Under the pieces are notes generated by a model. That model was given only the letters and a program-made list of their open reading frames with translations. It had not been told where the DNA came from and did not search any database. Made by a program: the position numbers and the translations under genes. Shown here piece after piece: positions 1-7,820 of a DNA stretch of 23,662 nucleotides. Position 1 is the first letter of the stretch, and every line of letters begins with the position of its first letter. Location of the stretch: assembly GCA_028274825.1 (NCBI GenBank), contig JAQCMZ010000163.1:1-23662 (forward strand). The letters are read 5' to 3'. This stretch comes from Haloferacaceae archaeon. GTDB taxonomy: Archaea > Halobacteriota > Halobacteria > Halobacteriales > Haloferacaceae.

Positions 1-97
1 AACACAAGGGAGCACCGAACAGGCAAGCGATATTCGGGCGGTTTGGGACAAGGTTGAACTCCTATTCGACCACCTTGGCCGGGAGCAGATGAAATAA
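1..97 (+). CDS. 3' end of an unknown upstream gene (partial)
   Basis: An open frame enters from the left edge (codons from base 2) and ends at TAA 95-97. The visible C-terminus is 31 residues, ending LLFDHLGREQMK, and looks helical and amphipathic. The stop shares one base with the ATG of the next gene (TAATG), so the two are probably co-transcribed and translationally coupled. Too little is visible to assign a function. Confidence 0.6.
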   Translation, partial: TQGSTEQASDIRAVWDKVELLFDHLGREQMK

Positions 98-1302
98 TGG
101 GACTGTTCGGGTCAGACGACCTCAACGAGGTCGCCGATTTGTTGGCCACCGAGCCGACACTCGAAGCGGTGCGGACTGAGTTGAGAACAATCGACCGACG
201 CATCGACCAAACGGCGAGAGAATTGGAGCTGTACGGTTCGGGTGTGTCGGAAAATGCCGAGACGGTTCGAATAATCGAAGAACTCGCGTTCGCAGCCCAA
301 GACGAGCGAATCCGTCGGGTTGAACAGTTCTCTGACGAGACTCGTGGCAGAGACGAGTTCGAGACACACAGCGCCGACCGGTCCAACACGCGGCGTGTCG
401 GGACCGATCAGGACGACCCGACCCGAGAGGAGTATAGTCGGATTGAACCAGCGGTTGCTTCGGCACGCGGTCAACTCGGCGATCCGAGTGAGGAAACGCG
501 GGCGCTGTTCGACGCACTCGAGGACGGCTCAGCCGTGTCGACGACGGACGCACTCATCGCTGCCGGCGAGCAACTCGACAGGGCAACCGAGGGGAGTCGG
601 TCGAAGCGGAAGTCGGCGCAATCGGGCGATTCCCCAGACGGAGCCGAAACTGAGCTCCGCCAGCGGATCGACGATCTCTCGACAGCCGCCCAGAATCAGC
701 TGAATAACCGACTGCAAAGGACGATGTGTGCCCGGCTCGGCGATCTCCGGACTCGTCTGAACGGAGGGGATACCGCGGGAATCGCCGACGAATTACAGTT
801 CTACGAGGAGACACTCGTGGACACGCTGGCGGAGACGGCAGACGACGAGTCTGGCGCGAACACCAGCGGGGCGAGTGAGAATACGGGTGGCACACGCGAC
901 GGTGTGTCGAACACAGTCACAGACGACTCGCTCGTCGACCGGGGATCCGGTGGAAAAACCGACAGTGATACTGGCTATGGCGACCCTGAGGGGGTCGCCG
1001 CTCCGACAGATGAGCCTTCACAAGAACAGTCGGCGACGGCGGAGGTTGAGCGAATCAACGAACGAAGGCGAGAGGTGACCGAACAGTACGTCAACCGCCG
1101 GGAGGACCACAACCATTCGATCCCGTTGGTGTTCCTCTCGACTGTCGACAGCCTCGAGGAGACTGCCACCACAGCGCTCGCGGGTGGCGAGTACGAGCGG
1201 GCAGTCGGAGTTGCCACAGCGACTCACAGTCTCCTGGACACTGTCGAAACGCTCTACGAACGCAACGAGTACAGCGTCATGCTGCGCAGTCTCCGCGGGT
1301 AG
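97..1302 (+). CDS. Unknown acidic coiled-coil protein, 401 aa
   Basis: I do not recognise this protein. It is soluble, with no signal peptide or membrane segment. It begins MGLFGSDD, followed by long charged helices (about residues 15-100 and 115-250) likely to form coiled coils. A Ser/Thr/Gly/Asp-rich linker follows (about 250-310), then a C-terminal helical part (about 315-401). The ATG shares one base with the upstream stop, which fixes the start and places the gene at the end of an operon coming from outside the window. A 580-base gap separates it from the tubulin-like operon, so membership in that system is uncertain. The MGLFG N-terminus plus helical body superficially recalls ESCRT-III-type proteins, but that is weak and unproven. 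The coding call is strong and the function is unknown. Confidence 0.8.
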   Translation: MGLFGSDDLNEVADLLATEPTLEAVRTELRTIDRRIDQTARELELYGSGVSENAETVRIIEELAFAAQDERIRRVEQFSDETRGRDEFETHSADRSNTRRVGTDQDDPTREEYSRIEPAVASARGQLGDPSEETRALFDALEDGSAVSTTDALIAAGEQLDRATEGSRSKRKSAQSGDSPDGAETELRQRIDDLSTAAQNQLNNRLQRTMCARLGDLRTRLNGGDTAGIADELQFYEETLVDTLAETADDESGANTSGASENTGGTRDGVSNTVTDDSLVDRGSGGKTDSDTGYGDPEGVAAPTDEPSQEQSATAEVERINERRREVTEQYVNRREDHNHSIPLVFLSTVDSLEETATTALAGGEYERAVGVATATHSLLDTVETLYERNEYSVMLRSLRG

Positions 1303-1355
1303 GTGAACTGAGGTGGGGTGGTCGTTACCCCGCTAGCGCGAGAACCCGTGAAGTA

Positions 1356-1418
1356 CCTCGGGGACATCCTTCGAGAATCGAAGATTCTCGTCGTCACTCC
1401 TCGCAGATTTCCGTCCGA
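1356..1418 (+). repeat. Hairpin-bearing direct repeat, copy A
   Basis: The copy runs from CCTCGGGGACA to TTTCCGTCCGA. At its centre is a perfect 8-bp stem: CGAGAATC (1372-1379), loop GAA, GATTCTCG (1383-1390). It matches copy B at 1724-1791 along most of its length, with a 3-base length difference before TCCTTCGAGA. Similar hairpins are scattered in haloarchaeal genomes to my recollection, often near IS elements; the exact family is not identified. Confidence 0.65.
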
Positions 1419-1723
1419 CCCCGAGGCTTCACTGTTTTGTCCGTGCCGTCCAAAAACGGACGGACGCAGGCGAATGTCATTCCGCCCGACCTCCCGCGTT
1501 TGCGGTCGGCTGGAATTCACACCCGAACACTCGCTGTGTCCGTGAGGGTCGGTCGCTCCACCACGACCCGACAACTCCCGTCTCACGCCCACTGGACGGT
1601 TTTGAGAGGAGTCGCATTTCCAAACCGTCAAACGACCGCTTCAGAGTAAGCTCTTTGATGCTCGTCACGGTCGTTAAATCCCTATACGGGTCGTGATAGA
1701 TTACACATTTTGACGGGCTTCAC

Positions 1724-1791
1724 CCTCGGGGACAGGTCATCCTTCGAGAGACGCAGTCTCTCGTCATCACTCTTGTTCGATTTCCGTCCGA
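1724..1791 (+). repeat. Hairpin-bearing direct repeat, copy B
   Basis: This is the second copy of the repeat at 1356-1418, in the same orientation. Its stem is CGAGAGAC (1745-1752), loop GCA, GTCTCTCG (1756-1763). Two base pairs of the stem differ from copy A and both changes are compensatory (A-T to G-C and T-A to A-T), so pairing is kept while sequence drifts. The flanks CTCGGGGACA and TTTCCGTCCGA are conserved. Confidence 0.65.
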
Positions 1792-1841
1792 GCGCTCACA
1801 CTCGCCCTCCTCAGCCTGTAGATTATTCTCTGTCAGCCCAC

Positions 1842-1880
1842 CAAAAGATTAAGTTGATTCACACGACACTTATTTTCCAT
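1842..1880 (+). promoter_or_regulatory. Possible promoter of the tubulin-like operon
   Basis: An A/T-rich block (AAAAGATTAAGTT, about 29-40 bases before the ATG at 1883) resembles a BRE/TATA element, and a second AT-rich patch (CTTATTTTCC) lies closer to the start. Starting transcription a few bases before the ATG would give a nearly leaderless mRNA, as is common in haloarchaea. The match to a TATA consensus is only fair. The gap before this gene and the gap-free operon after it support a promoter here. Confidence 0.35.
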
Positions 1881-1882
1881 AT

Positions 1883-3040
1883 ATGATTTCTCTCTTCGTT
1901 GGGGCTGGGCAAGCGGGGTGTGGCTTGGTCGACCGGGTGGTGAGCTACGAGAATGTGTCGAGTTTGGTGACGCCGGTCGCTGTCAACTCCACGATTCAGG
2001 ACCTGCAGAATCTCTCAACCATCGAGCGCACCTCGTGGCTCGGGGTGACCCCCGAAGGGGAGCTGGTCAACGGCACCGAACCCGGATTCGAAGAACAGGT
2101 CGAGGGTGGCTTCGGCCGAAAGCCCCGGCGGGCGGACGAAATCGCGAGCGGAATGGTCGATACGATGGCCAGGGAATTCGACGAAATTGTCGGTGATACG
2201 CCACGATACGCGTTCGTATTCGTTGGTCTCGGTGGCGGGACAGGCTGCGGCATCGCCCCTCACGTGATCGATGCGATCCAGTCGTTCGCCGAACGTGAAA
2301 CGAGGATCATTACGGTTGCGGTGTTACCGAACACGAGTGGCGAGACGAGCCGGGACGACGACCGGTCGGCAGTGCGACAGGCGACGAATGCGATTTACGG
2401 GCTCGATCGGCTCGAACCGGTGTCCGACGGGATCATTCTGATCGACAATCATCGATTAGCCTACGAGGATGCAGCTCAAGGGCAATTTAGCGAGTTCAAC
2501 CGCTACGTTGCATCGGGGATCGTGGATTTGATCTCCGGGCCGATCCTCGAGAACGTGGATCCGGGTACTGTCGATGACTTCGAAGCACAACAGATCGAGT
2601 TGTCGGACATACACACGACACTGGACCTGCAGAACGGGACGGGCTACGCGACGCTGTGCCGGTCTGTGATGAAAACGCAGTCGTTAGCCGGATATCTGCT
2701 TCCATTTGTCGGCAAGCAGTCGATCGACGGTGACACGCTGGCCCAACTGGCGATCAGTAAGCGGTCGGTGGCGGATCTTCAGCCGGGTCTCGCACGAAAG
2801 GCGATCGGGCAAGTCCGGGCGCCAGAGCGGTACGTCACAGATTCGGACGACCAGATCAAAGTCTCGATCATCCGCCGGCGACTCGATTCGTACTGTCCGG
2901 AGGTGAACACCGGGATGGTCCTGACAGAGCGGAATCTCGCCTCGTTCACCGCACTGTTAACCTTCGACAGAGCGGATATCCCCCGGCTCGCCGAGATTGA
3001 ACGACTTGCGACCGACTCGGAGGTCACCGGCACAGTATGA
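1883..3040 (+). CDS. FtsZ/tubulin-superfamily GTPase 1 (CetZ/FtsZ-like), 385 aa
   Basis: A predicted cytoplasmic GTP-binding polymer-forming protein. Visible superfamily marks are the N-terminal glycine loop GAGQAGCG (residues 7-14) after a hydrophobic strand, and the tubulin/FtsZ signature GGGTGCG (117-123). Next come VLPNTSGE (strand and loop after the signature), IILIDNHRL with N189 at the base-contacting position, and a T7-like loop N224-V-D226 followed by D231-D232. The length fits FtsZ/CetZ (about 350-400 aa). The N-terminal GxGQAG form is closer to CetZ than to bacterial FtsZ, but the sequence is divergent. The T7 loop appears to carry a short insertion compared with the usual NxDFxD, so GTPase activation may differ. 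It is the first gene of the operon and overlaps the next gene by ATGA. It has no membrane segment and presumably acts with the membrane proteins encoded downstream. Confidence 0.9.
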   Translation: MISLFVGAGQAGCGLVDRVVSYENVSSLVTPVAVNSTIQDLQNLSTIERTSWLGVTPEGELVNGTEPGFEEQVEGGFGRKPRRADEIASGMVDTMAREFDEIVGDTPRYAFVFVGLGGGTGCGIAPHVIDAIQSFAERETRIITVAVLPNTSGETSRDDDRSAVRQATNAIYGLDRLEPVSDGIILIDNHRLAYEDAAQGQFSEFNRYVASGIVDLISGPILENVDPGTVDDFEAQQIELSDIHTTLDLQNGTGYATLCRSVMKTQSLAGYLLPFVGKQSIDGDTLAQLAISKRSVADLQPGLARKAIGQVRAPERYVTDSDDQIKVSIIRRRLDSYCPEVNTGMVLTERNLASFTALLTFDRADIPRLAEIERLATDSEVTGTV

Positions 3041-3315
3041 CAGGTCGTATCGCCTGGATCCTTGCACTGGTGATCGTGGTCACCGCAGCGATCACACTGA
3101 CCCCGGTGAGCGGTGACGTGACGGCGACACAACACTCCAGCGCCCCGCTTTCGGACCTTGTCACGGAGATCCAGCAGGTCGAGACGGCCGCAAACCAGGC
3201 GGCCGCCGTGGGGACGACTCCCGACGCTCCGGCCGTATTAGGGGTCGGGCTCGGCGTCGGATTTGGACTCGTCGTCGGAACGCTCGCCGTGTACGTCCCA
3301 GCGAGGAGACAATGA
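3037..3315 (+). CDS. Small two-TM membrane protein, 92 aa
   Basis: The N-terminal hydrophobic segment (about residues 5-24) could be a signal peptide or an anchor. A short extracellular helix follows (about 38-60), then a Gly-rich membrane segment (about 67-88, GVGLGVGFGLVVG) and a short basic tail PARRQ that should face the cytoplasm by the positive-inside rule. The start overlaps the preceding stop by ATGA (3037-3040) and the end overlaps the next start by ATGA, which supports its reality despite the small size. The family is unknown. It could act as a small membrane adaptor or assembly subunit for the neighbouring tubulin-like GTPase. Confidence 0.8.
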   Translation: MTGRIAWILALVIVVTAAITLTPVSGDVTATQHSSAPLSDLVTEIQQVETAANQAAAVGTTPDAPAVLGVGLGVGFGLVVGTLAVYVPARRQ

Positions 3316-4352
3316 CACGGCCCACTGTCGGAATGATGATTCTGGTCGCCGTGGTCACGGCGCTCGTCGCACCTGGCACCGCCGCCGGGCAGCCAGAGCC
3401 GCCCGAGCCGAATTGCGACGCAGACGCAGACGACGATGTCGTCGTTCTCTTCGAAACGGGGTCGACCGCCGGCGATTCACCTGTCACGCCGGGAACGACG
3501 CTGTACGTGTACCTGTGCAACGGAGGAGACACTGAAACCCACGGGACGGTGTGGGACCTCGGCGGAGATACCGGGTTCGAGCAGGCGGCGAGTGGAGAGG
3601 ACTACGTTGAGATACTCGTCTCTGCGGAACCGAGTCGCACGGTGCGACTCGGTGAACTGGTCGGGAGGCGAGACGCGAGTGGCGGTACTTTCACGATTGC
3701 GGACACGAACGAGGCGACGTGGACGGGCAGAAACGACACAGAATCGGAAGCCGTCGAACTCCAGTTCAGTAACAAACGCCAGCGAGCGGCGTTCGAGCGG
3801 CAGGCGGACAATCTGTCGCAGGCATATACCGATCTGGATAATCTGCTCGCCCCGCTTCAGACCGATCAAGTTCGACGAAACAACGTAACGGTCTCCGAAA
3901 TCCCCCCTGCAGTTCGTCGCATCGAAGCGGAAACGACCGCACTCCACAGGAGCGCCTTCGACACAACGCGGACGGGAGACACCACGAAGGCACGAGCAGT
4001 CATCGACAACTCAGAAACGGACCTGGAGACCACGCGTCAACGGACGCGTGAGAGCCTCCGTGACTACCGGAACCAACTGCAGACCGGACGTGACGCCGAG
4101 ACGAGGCGCGTCCGGCTGCTGTTTGGCGGCGGCGCGCTCGTCGGACTCGTCACCGGGGTTGGTGGCGGATTCGTCTCGTCACGCCGAACGAGACGCCGTC
4201 TGATTCGACAACGCAGCGTGGACTCGAGTGTGCAGATCCGCCTCCAGGAGTTCCGTCTCCCGCTGATTATCGCGGTCAGCTGCGTGCTGGCCGGGATCGG
4301 ATACGGACTCGTCCGCAGCGAGATCGTGTCCCTGCTGGGGGTGGTCTTCTGA
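3312..4352 (+). CDS. Secreted/membrane protein with extracellular beta and coiled-coil regions, 346 aa
   Basis: A Sec-type signal peptide (about residues 1-25, ending TAAG) is followed by an acidic, probably beta-rich domain (about 30-150) with C35 and C69 that could form a disulfide. A helical, coiled-coil-prone stretch spans about 155-265. Two membrane segments follow (about 268-290, Gly-rich, and 316-337), separated by an Arg-rich loop (RRTRRRLIRQR) that should be cytoplasmic. The predicted topology is an extracellular domain, TM in, cytoplasmic basic loop, TM out, short external tail. It overlaps the previous gene by ATGA and the next by one base. No known family is recognised. The layout suggests a membrane anchor that contacts cytoplasmic partners through the basic loop. 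Confidence 0.85.
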   Translation: MTRPTVGMMILVAVVTALVAPGTAAGQPEPPEPNCDADADDDVVVLFETGSTAGDSPVTPGTTLYVYLCNGGDTETHGTVWDLGGDTGFEQAASGEDYVEILVSAEPSRTVRLGELVGRRDASGGTFTIADTNEATWTGRNDTESEAVELQFSNKRQRAAFERQADNLSQAYTDLDNLLAPLQTDQVRRNNVTVSEIPPAVRRIEAETTALHRSAFDTTRTGDTTKARAVIDNSETDLETTRQRTRESLRDYRNQLQTGRDAETRRVRLLFGGGALVGLVTGVGGGFVSSRRTRRRLIRQRSVDSSVQIRLQEFRLPLIIAVSCVLAGIGYGLVRSEIVSLLGVVF

Positions 4353-6439
4353 TGGCGAGCCGTGGCCGGACGATACTGCTGTTGACCGGTGCGACGGCGT
4401 CGGTCGGGATGATCGGGACCCTCGTGTTCGTCGCGTTCGGATCCGGCGCCGGCATCTGGATCGTCGGATTAGGTGTGCCGGCGACGATCGTGGCCGGGTT
4501 CTGGGCGTACACGAGAGGCGTGGTAGATTCGACTCAAGTCCGCACGTCAGACTTCCTCGCCGAACAGGCCCGAGAGACGGCGACAGACTTTCGAGAGGCC
4601 ATCACCGTATACCAGCGGCTTCGTGACCAATACGATGACTGGGACCCCGAGGTGTTGGACACGCGGGTGGAGACGCTGGCGACCGACTTCGCGGATGCTG
4701 GGGTGCGAGTCGACCCGACCACCGGGGAATTCGAAGTCGAAAACCCCGCGAACCCCCGCGTGTTCGACAACCTCGGGTCCGAGACCGACGCATTCGTCTC
4801 CGAACGTGACGCGTCGTTTCGGGAGTTCGTGGCGGCCGATATCCGACAGACGAACACGACACTGCGTCGGCTCGCCCCGGAGATCCTCTCCGAGACTGAA
4901 ACGACCGCCGGCAGCCCGGCCGATTTACCGGCGGATGCAGGGCCCGGGACGGCACGGGAGTTACTGGACAGCGCACGCGAATCCGGGAAAGACACCGTCG
5001 AGGTGGCAATCGAGCAGATACGCGAAGCGGTCACGGAGTACTCTCAGGACTCGGGCGACCTCGATGAGGAACTCGCCGCCGCCAGGTCACGTGCTGCCGA
5101 ACACGACTTCAGCGGGGCCACCCAGCAGCTCATGCGTGCGACCGATGTCGCCGAGGAGGCGGTCGGTGGGCAGTTCGAGATAGACCGATCGGCTGTCGAG
5201 GACCTGCTCACGACCATCGACCAGTCTCCGATGAGTGACTACGCCACGCGAGACCAGTTCGACCGGGTCGACGAGATCCGGTCCGAGATGCCGGATATCG
5301 ACTCGGCGATCAACGCCGAGCGACTGAATGAGACCGATGCGCGGCTGCGAGAGACGGCCCGCGAGATGGTCGTGGAAATCGCAGAAGAGCTGCGAACCAC
5401 AGTCGGTCAGATCGAAGACAGTGAGATTCCGGCCATGTCGTACACACCTCCGGGAGCAGTCGAGACCCAGTACCGCCAGCGGTTCGCCCGAACCGAGACA
5501 GCCGAGGAATTCCGCCAGGCGTGGACCCGGTCGGTCGGAGAACTGACCGAGGCCCTGGACGAGGCACAACAGGAGGCCGCGGTCGCGAGTTCGTACGGGA
5601 CCGTCGCCGAGAGAATCGAAACGCAGCTCCGATCCACCGGCAGGGTGACGGGCGAGGAGTTGCCCGTGTCAGAACCGCGGCGATTCATGGAGCCGTACGC
5701 GGCTCAACATCCTGACACCCAATACGACGACTCCGTCCCGGTAGTATCGATGACAGACGGGTCGGAGACGTACGTCCTGACCGTCACGGCCCGTCTCGCG
5801 GACCACGACGGGACCGAGCGGGGCTTCCAGGTTGGTGTCTCGGGCGACGAGTACGCCGAGACGGTGACGGAAAACGAGTACGCGATCACAGAGACATTCT
5901 CCGTCTCGTACGGAGAATACGACGTGGACGTTTCCGTCGATGACGACGCGATCACCGACGTCAGTCGGTCGCTCCGAGTGACGAGTGACCGGCAAGTGGA
6001 GATCGTCTTGGACAAGCAGCCCGTGGTCGATCGCGTGTGTGGCACCGACAGATCGGCCGTCGAAGCAGAACTGCCCGCGATGGAAGACACCCTGCGCTCC
6101 CGATTCGAAGACTCTGCGGAAGGGTATCTCACCTCCGAGTCCGAGCTCCCGATCGCCGACGAGTTCGTCCCGTGTTTGCTGGCCGTCTGGGCCGAGAGTG
6201 CCGGCTACAACGCGAGGATGAACGATGGCCGCGTGCTCGTGTACGACCACCCAGCGTTCGCCGAGCGTGTCACCTTCGCAGTCGAGAATCAGGTCGTCGA
6301 CGGGGGCGCATCGCTGTCACTGGCGGACATTCGAGACAGGTACCTCACGATCCCCGCGTCCGACGAGTTGCTGGTATCGACCATCCGCGAGGCAGGGTTG
6401 CCCGTCTCCGTGGCTGATGGGGAGGTGAGATCGCAGTGA
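4352..6439 (+). CDS. Membrane-anchored cytoplasmic coiled-coil protein, 695 aa
   Basis: Two N-terminal membrane segments (about residues 7-29 and 33-54) form a hairpin, leaving a cytoplasmic part of about 640 residues. That part is mostly charged helix with coiled-coil character (about 65-440). A beta-rich domain follows (about 455-555, including an Ig-like or transthyretin-like strand pattern around ETYVLTVTARLADHDG), then a mixed C-terminal domain (about 565-695). No family is recognised. The start shares one base with the upstream stop (TGATG). Its large cytoplasmic body makes it a candidate membrane receptor for one of the two tubulin-like GTPases encoded on either side. The stop at 6437-6439 overlaps a possible small gene. 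Confidence 0.88.
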   Translation: MASRGRTILLLTGATASVGMIGTLVFVAFGSGAGIWIVGLGVPATIVAGFWAYTRGVVDSTQVRTSDFLAEQARETATDFREAITVYQRLRDQYDDWDPEVLDTRVETLATDFADAGVRVDPTTGEFEVENPANPRVFDNLGSETDAFVSERDASFREFVAADIRQTNTTLRRLAPEILSETETTAGSPADLPADAGPGTARELLDSARESGKDTVEVAIEQIREAVTEYSQDSGDLDEELAAARSRAAEHDFSGATQQLMRATDVAEEAVGGQFEIDRSAVEDLLTTIDQSPMSDYATRDQFDRVDEIRSEMPDIDSAINAERLNETDARLRETAREMVVEIAEELRTTVGQIEDSEIPAMSYTPPGAVETQYRQRFARTETAEEFRQAWTRSVGELTEALDEAQQEAAVASSYGTVAERIETQLRSTGRVTGEELPVSEPRRFMEPYAAQHPDTQYDDSVPVVSMTDGSETYVLTVTARLADHDGTERGFQVGVSGDEYAETVTENEYAITETFSVSYGEYDVDVSVDDDAITDVSRSLRVTSDRQVEIVLDKQPVVDRVCGTDRSAVEAELPAMEDTLRSRFEDSAEGYLTSESELPIADEFVPCLLAVWAESAGYNARMNDGRVLVYDHPAFAERVTFAVENQVVDGGASLSLADIRDRYLTIPASDELLVSTIREAGLPVSVADGEVRSQ

Positions 6440-6621
6440 CCCAGGCCCCGTCTCCGACGGGACACAGGCGAGCGACACCAGCCAGGCTGCCGGAGTCACT
6501 GCCAACGGAGGCTAACCCACCGGCATCCCAGTGGGAGGGAGTATCGACCCCAGACCAGCAGGCTGGATTCGGGTTCGGGCTCTGGAGAGTTGAGCGACCG
6601 CGGTTATCAAATACACACTGA
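6436..6621 (+). CDS. Candidate small protein, 61 aa, coupled at both ends
   Basis: This is the only gap in the operon (6440-6620), and it is filled exactly by an open frame. Its GTG start overlaps the upstream stop (GTGA, 6436-6439) and its TGA shares one base with the next ATG (TGATG, 6619-6623). The same coupling is seen at the other junctions. The product is Pro- and Gln-rich, probably disordered in its first 40 residues, and ends with a short aromatic motif GFGFGLWRVE. Against it: the composition is slightly basic rather than acidic, and third-position GC is about 64%, which looks lower than in the long neighbours. It could instead be a spacer with regulatory function. Confidence 0.5.
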   Translation: MTQAPSPTGHRRATPARLPESLPTEANPPASQWEGVSTPDQQAGFGFGLWRVERPRLSNTH

Positions 6622-7820
6622 TGGCACAAGCAGACACGTACACGAGATGGGGCGTCGTCGCGTCAGGAGAGGGCGGAAACAATGTGGCGGTGCAGATGTT
6701 CGAGCGCGCGGACAATCCAGGCATCGAAGAGCGTATTACGCTGTTGAATACGAACCGGACAGACATCGGGAAGGTGGACGACAGAGCAGAAATCGCGGGC
6801 GATCTCGGCGAACACACCCACATCTTCGGCGCTAAGGGGGGCGTCGGAAATGACACGTTCGAAGGCGAACGCCAGACGGAGAAGTCCATCGACCAGATCG
6901 CGGCCACGGTCGACGACAATGCAATCGATGCCGACGCGTTCCTGTACCTGTCGACGCTCGGAGGCGGGACCGGAAACGGGTCGGTCCCGTATCTCGTTCA
7001 GCAGTTCGGCAACCAGGGTGACGCGATCGATCGAACAGACTACGGGCCGTGGGTGAACGAAGCCAAACACTTCGCACTGGCAATCTGGCCGTACGGGTCC
7101 GAGGGCGCACAACGACAGTTCAACGCGATGTGTGGGATGTCTCGACTACTGATGAAAGAGCAGACTCGAAGCCAGAACGCCGACATGACGTTGCTGGTGA
7201 GCAACTCACACGTGGACCCCGATGAGCAAAACGGGAAACAGTGGGTCAACTCCCGGATCCTGGACGCGATAGATCTGATGATCGGAGCCGGTCGGGAGGG
7301 CCAGCGGGTGGTCGACGTGGAAGACTACGTCGCTCAACCCTCGGATAAGTTGATATACCACTTCACGCCAGCGTTGAAGATGGGAGCGAACAGCAGGATG
7401 ATGGAGTGGGACTTGATCTTCGACCAGGCCGCGCAAAACTCGTTCGTGCCCATGGACCCCGCGACGGCGGACGCGGCGTATGCAGTCGTCCGCGCACCGA
7501 AGCGGGCCATCGAGAACGCGAAACGATTCGAAACGCCACTCAAGCAGGCGTTTCAGCAGTGGAGACAGAAACACGATATCAAATCCGTCAGCTTCTCGAC
7601 GCTGATCCCGACGAATCGCCGCGGGAACGATATCGATGTGCTCCTGCTGCTCGGCGGATTCGATCTCAATCCACTCGTCGAGCCGGCCCGTGACGCGTTC
7701 AAACACCACATCGCGGAGAAAAAGCGTGCGAGAAACTTCGGCAACAGCGAATCGAACGTCGACCGTATTCGTCGCATCGAAGAGAATCTCGACGCGTACA
7801 TCGAGTATCACGCGGAGTGA
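6621..7820 (+). CDS. FtsZ/tubulin-superfamily GTPase 2 (Tubulin_2-like), 399 aa
   Basis: A second, very divergent tubulin-superfamily GTPase. It has an N-terminal glycine loop (GEGGNNVA, about residues 16-23), the signature GGGTGNGS (114-121) after the strand AFLYLSTL, and a strand ending VSNSHVD with N195 at the nucleotide-base position. A T7-like loop V230-V-D232-V-E-D235-Y aligns with NxDFAD of FtsZ, keeping both acidic positions but losing the Asn. It differs clearly from GTPase 1: longer loops (around 130-150), an IWPYGSEGAQ segment, and a Lys/Arg-rich C-terminal helix. It most resembles the divergent 'tubulin-like' family that gene context has linked to membrane remodelling. It is cytoplasmic, with no TM. 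Its start is coupled to the small upstream frame and its end overlaps the next gene by GTGA. Confidence 0.88.
   Translation: MAQADTYTRWGVVASGEGGNNVAVQMFERADNPGIEERITLLNTNRTDIGKVDDRAEIAGDLGEHTHIFGAKGGVGNDTFEGERQTEKSIDQIAATVDDNAIDADAFLYLSTLGGGTGNGSVPYLVQQFGNQGDAIDRTDYGPWVNEAKHFALAIWPYGSEGAQRQFNAMCGMSRLLMKEQTRSQNADMTLLVSNSHVDPDEQNGKQWVNSRILDAIDLMIGAGREGQRVVDVEDYVAQPSDKLIYHFTPALKMGANSRMMEWDLIFDQAAQNSFVPMDPATADAAYAVVRAPKRAIENAKRFETPLKQAFQQWRQKHDIKSVSFSTLIPTNRRGNDIDVLLLLGGFDLNPLVEPARDAFKHHIAEKKRARNFGNSESNVDRIRRIEENLDAYIEYHAE

Larger units (their letters stand above)
1303..1882. other. 580-base non-coding, hairpin-rich intergenic region
   Basis: No convincing gene lies here; the short open frames have basic compositions unlike haloarchaeal proteins. 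The region holds two diverged direct-repeat copies (annotated separately) and further inverted repeats. These are CCGTCC 1446-1451 with GGACGG 1458-1463, CCGACC 1486-1491 with GGTCGG 1504-1509, and an 8-bp perfect pair GACGGTTT 1595-1602 with AAACCGTC 1622-1629. This density of hairpins suggests a structured RNA, or the decayed ends of a mobile element, upstream of the tubulin-like operon. Confidence 0.5.

Noticed and set aside
1254..1649. Several short open frames across the first intergenic region
   Set aside because: Basic, Arg/Pro/Ser-rich translations that overlap hairpins and repeats; no start signals.
1356..1791. CRISPR-like spacing of the two direct repeats
   Set aside because: There are only two diverged copies about 370 bases apart, with no regular spacers or cas genes.
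6590..6620. AT-rich patch before GTPase 2 as an internal promoter
   Set aside because: TTATCAAATAC lies only about 8-18 bases before the ATG, too close for a standard leaderless TATA position, and operon coupling explains expression.
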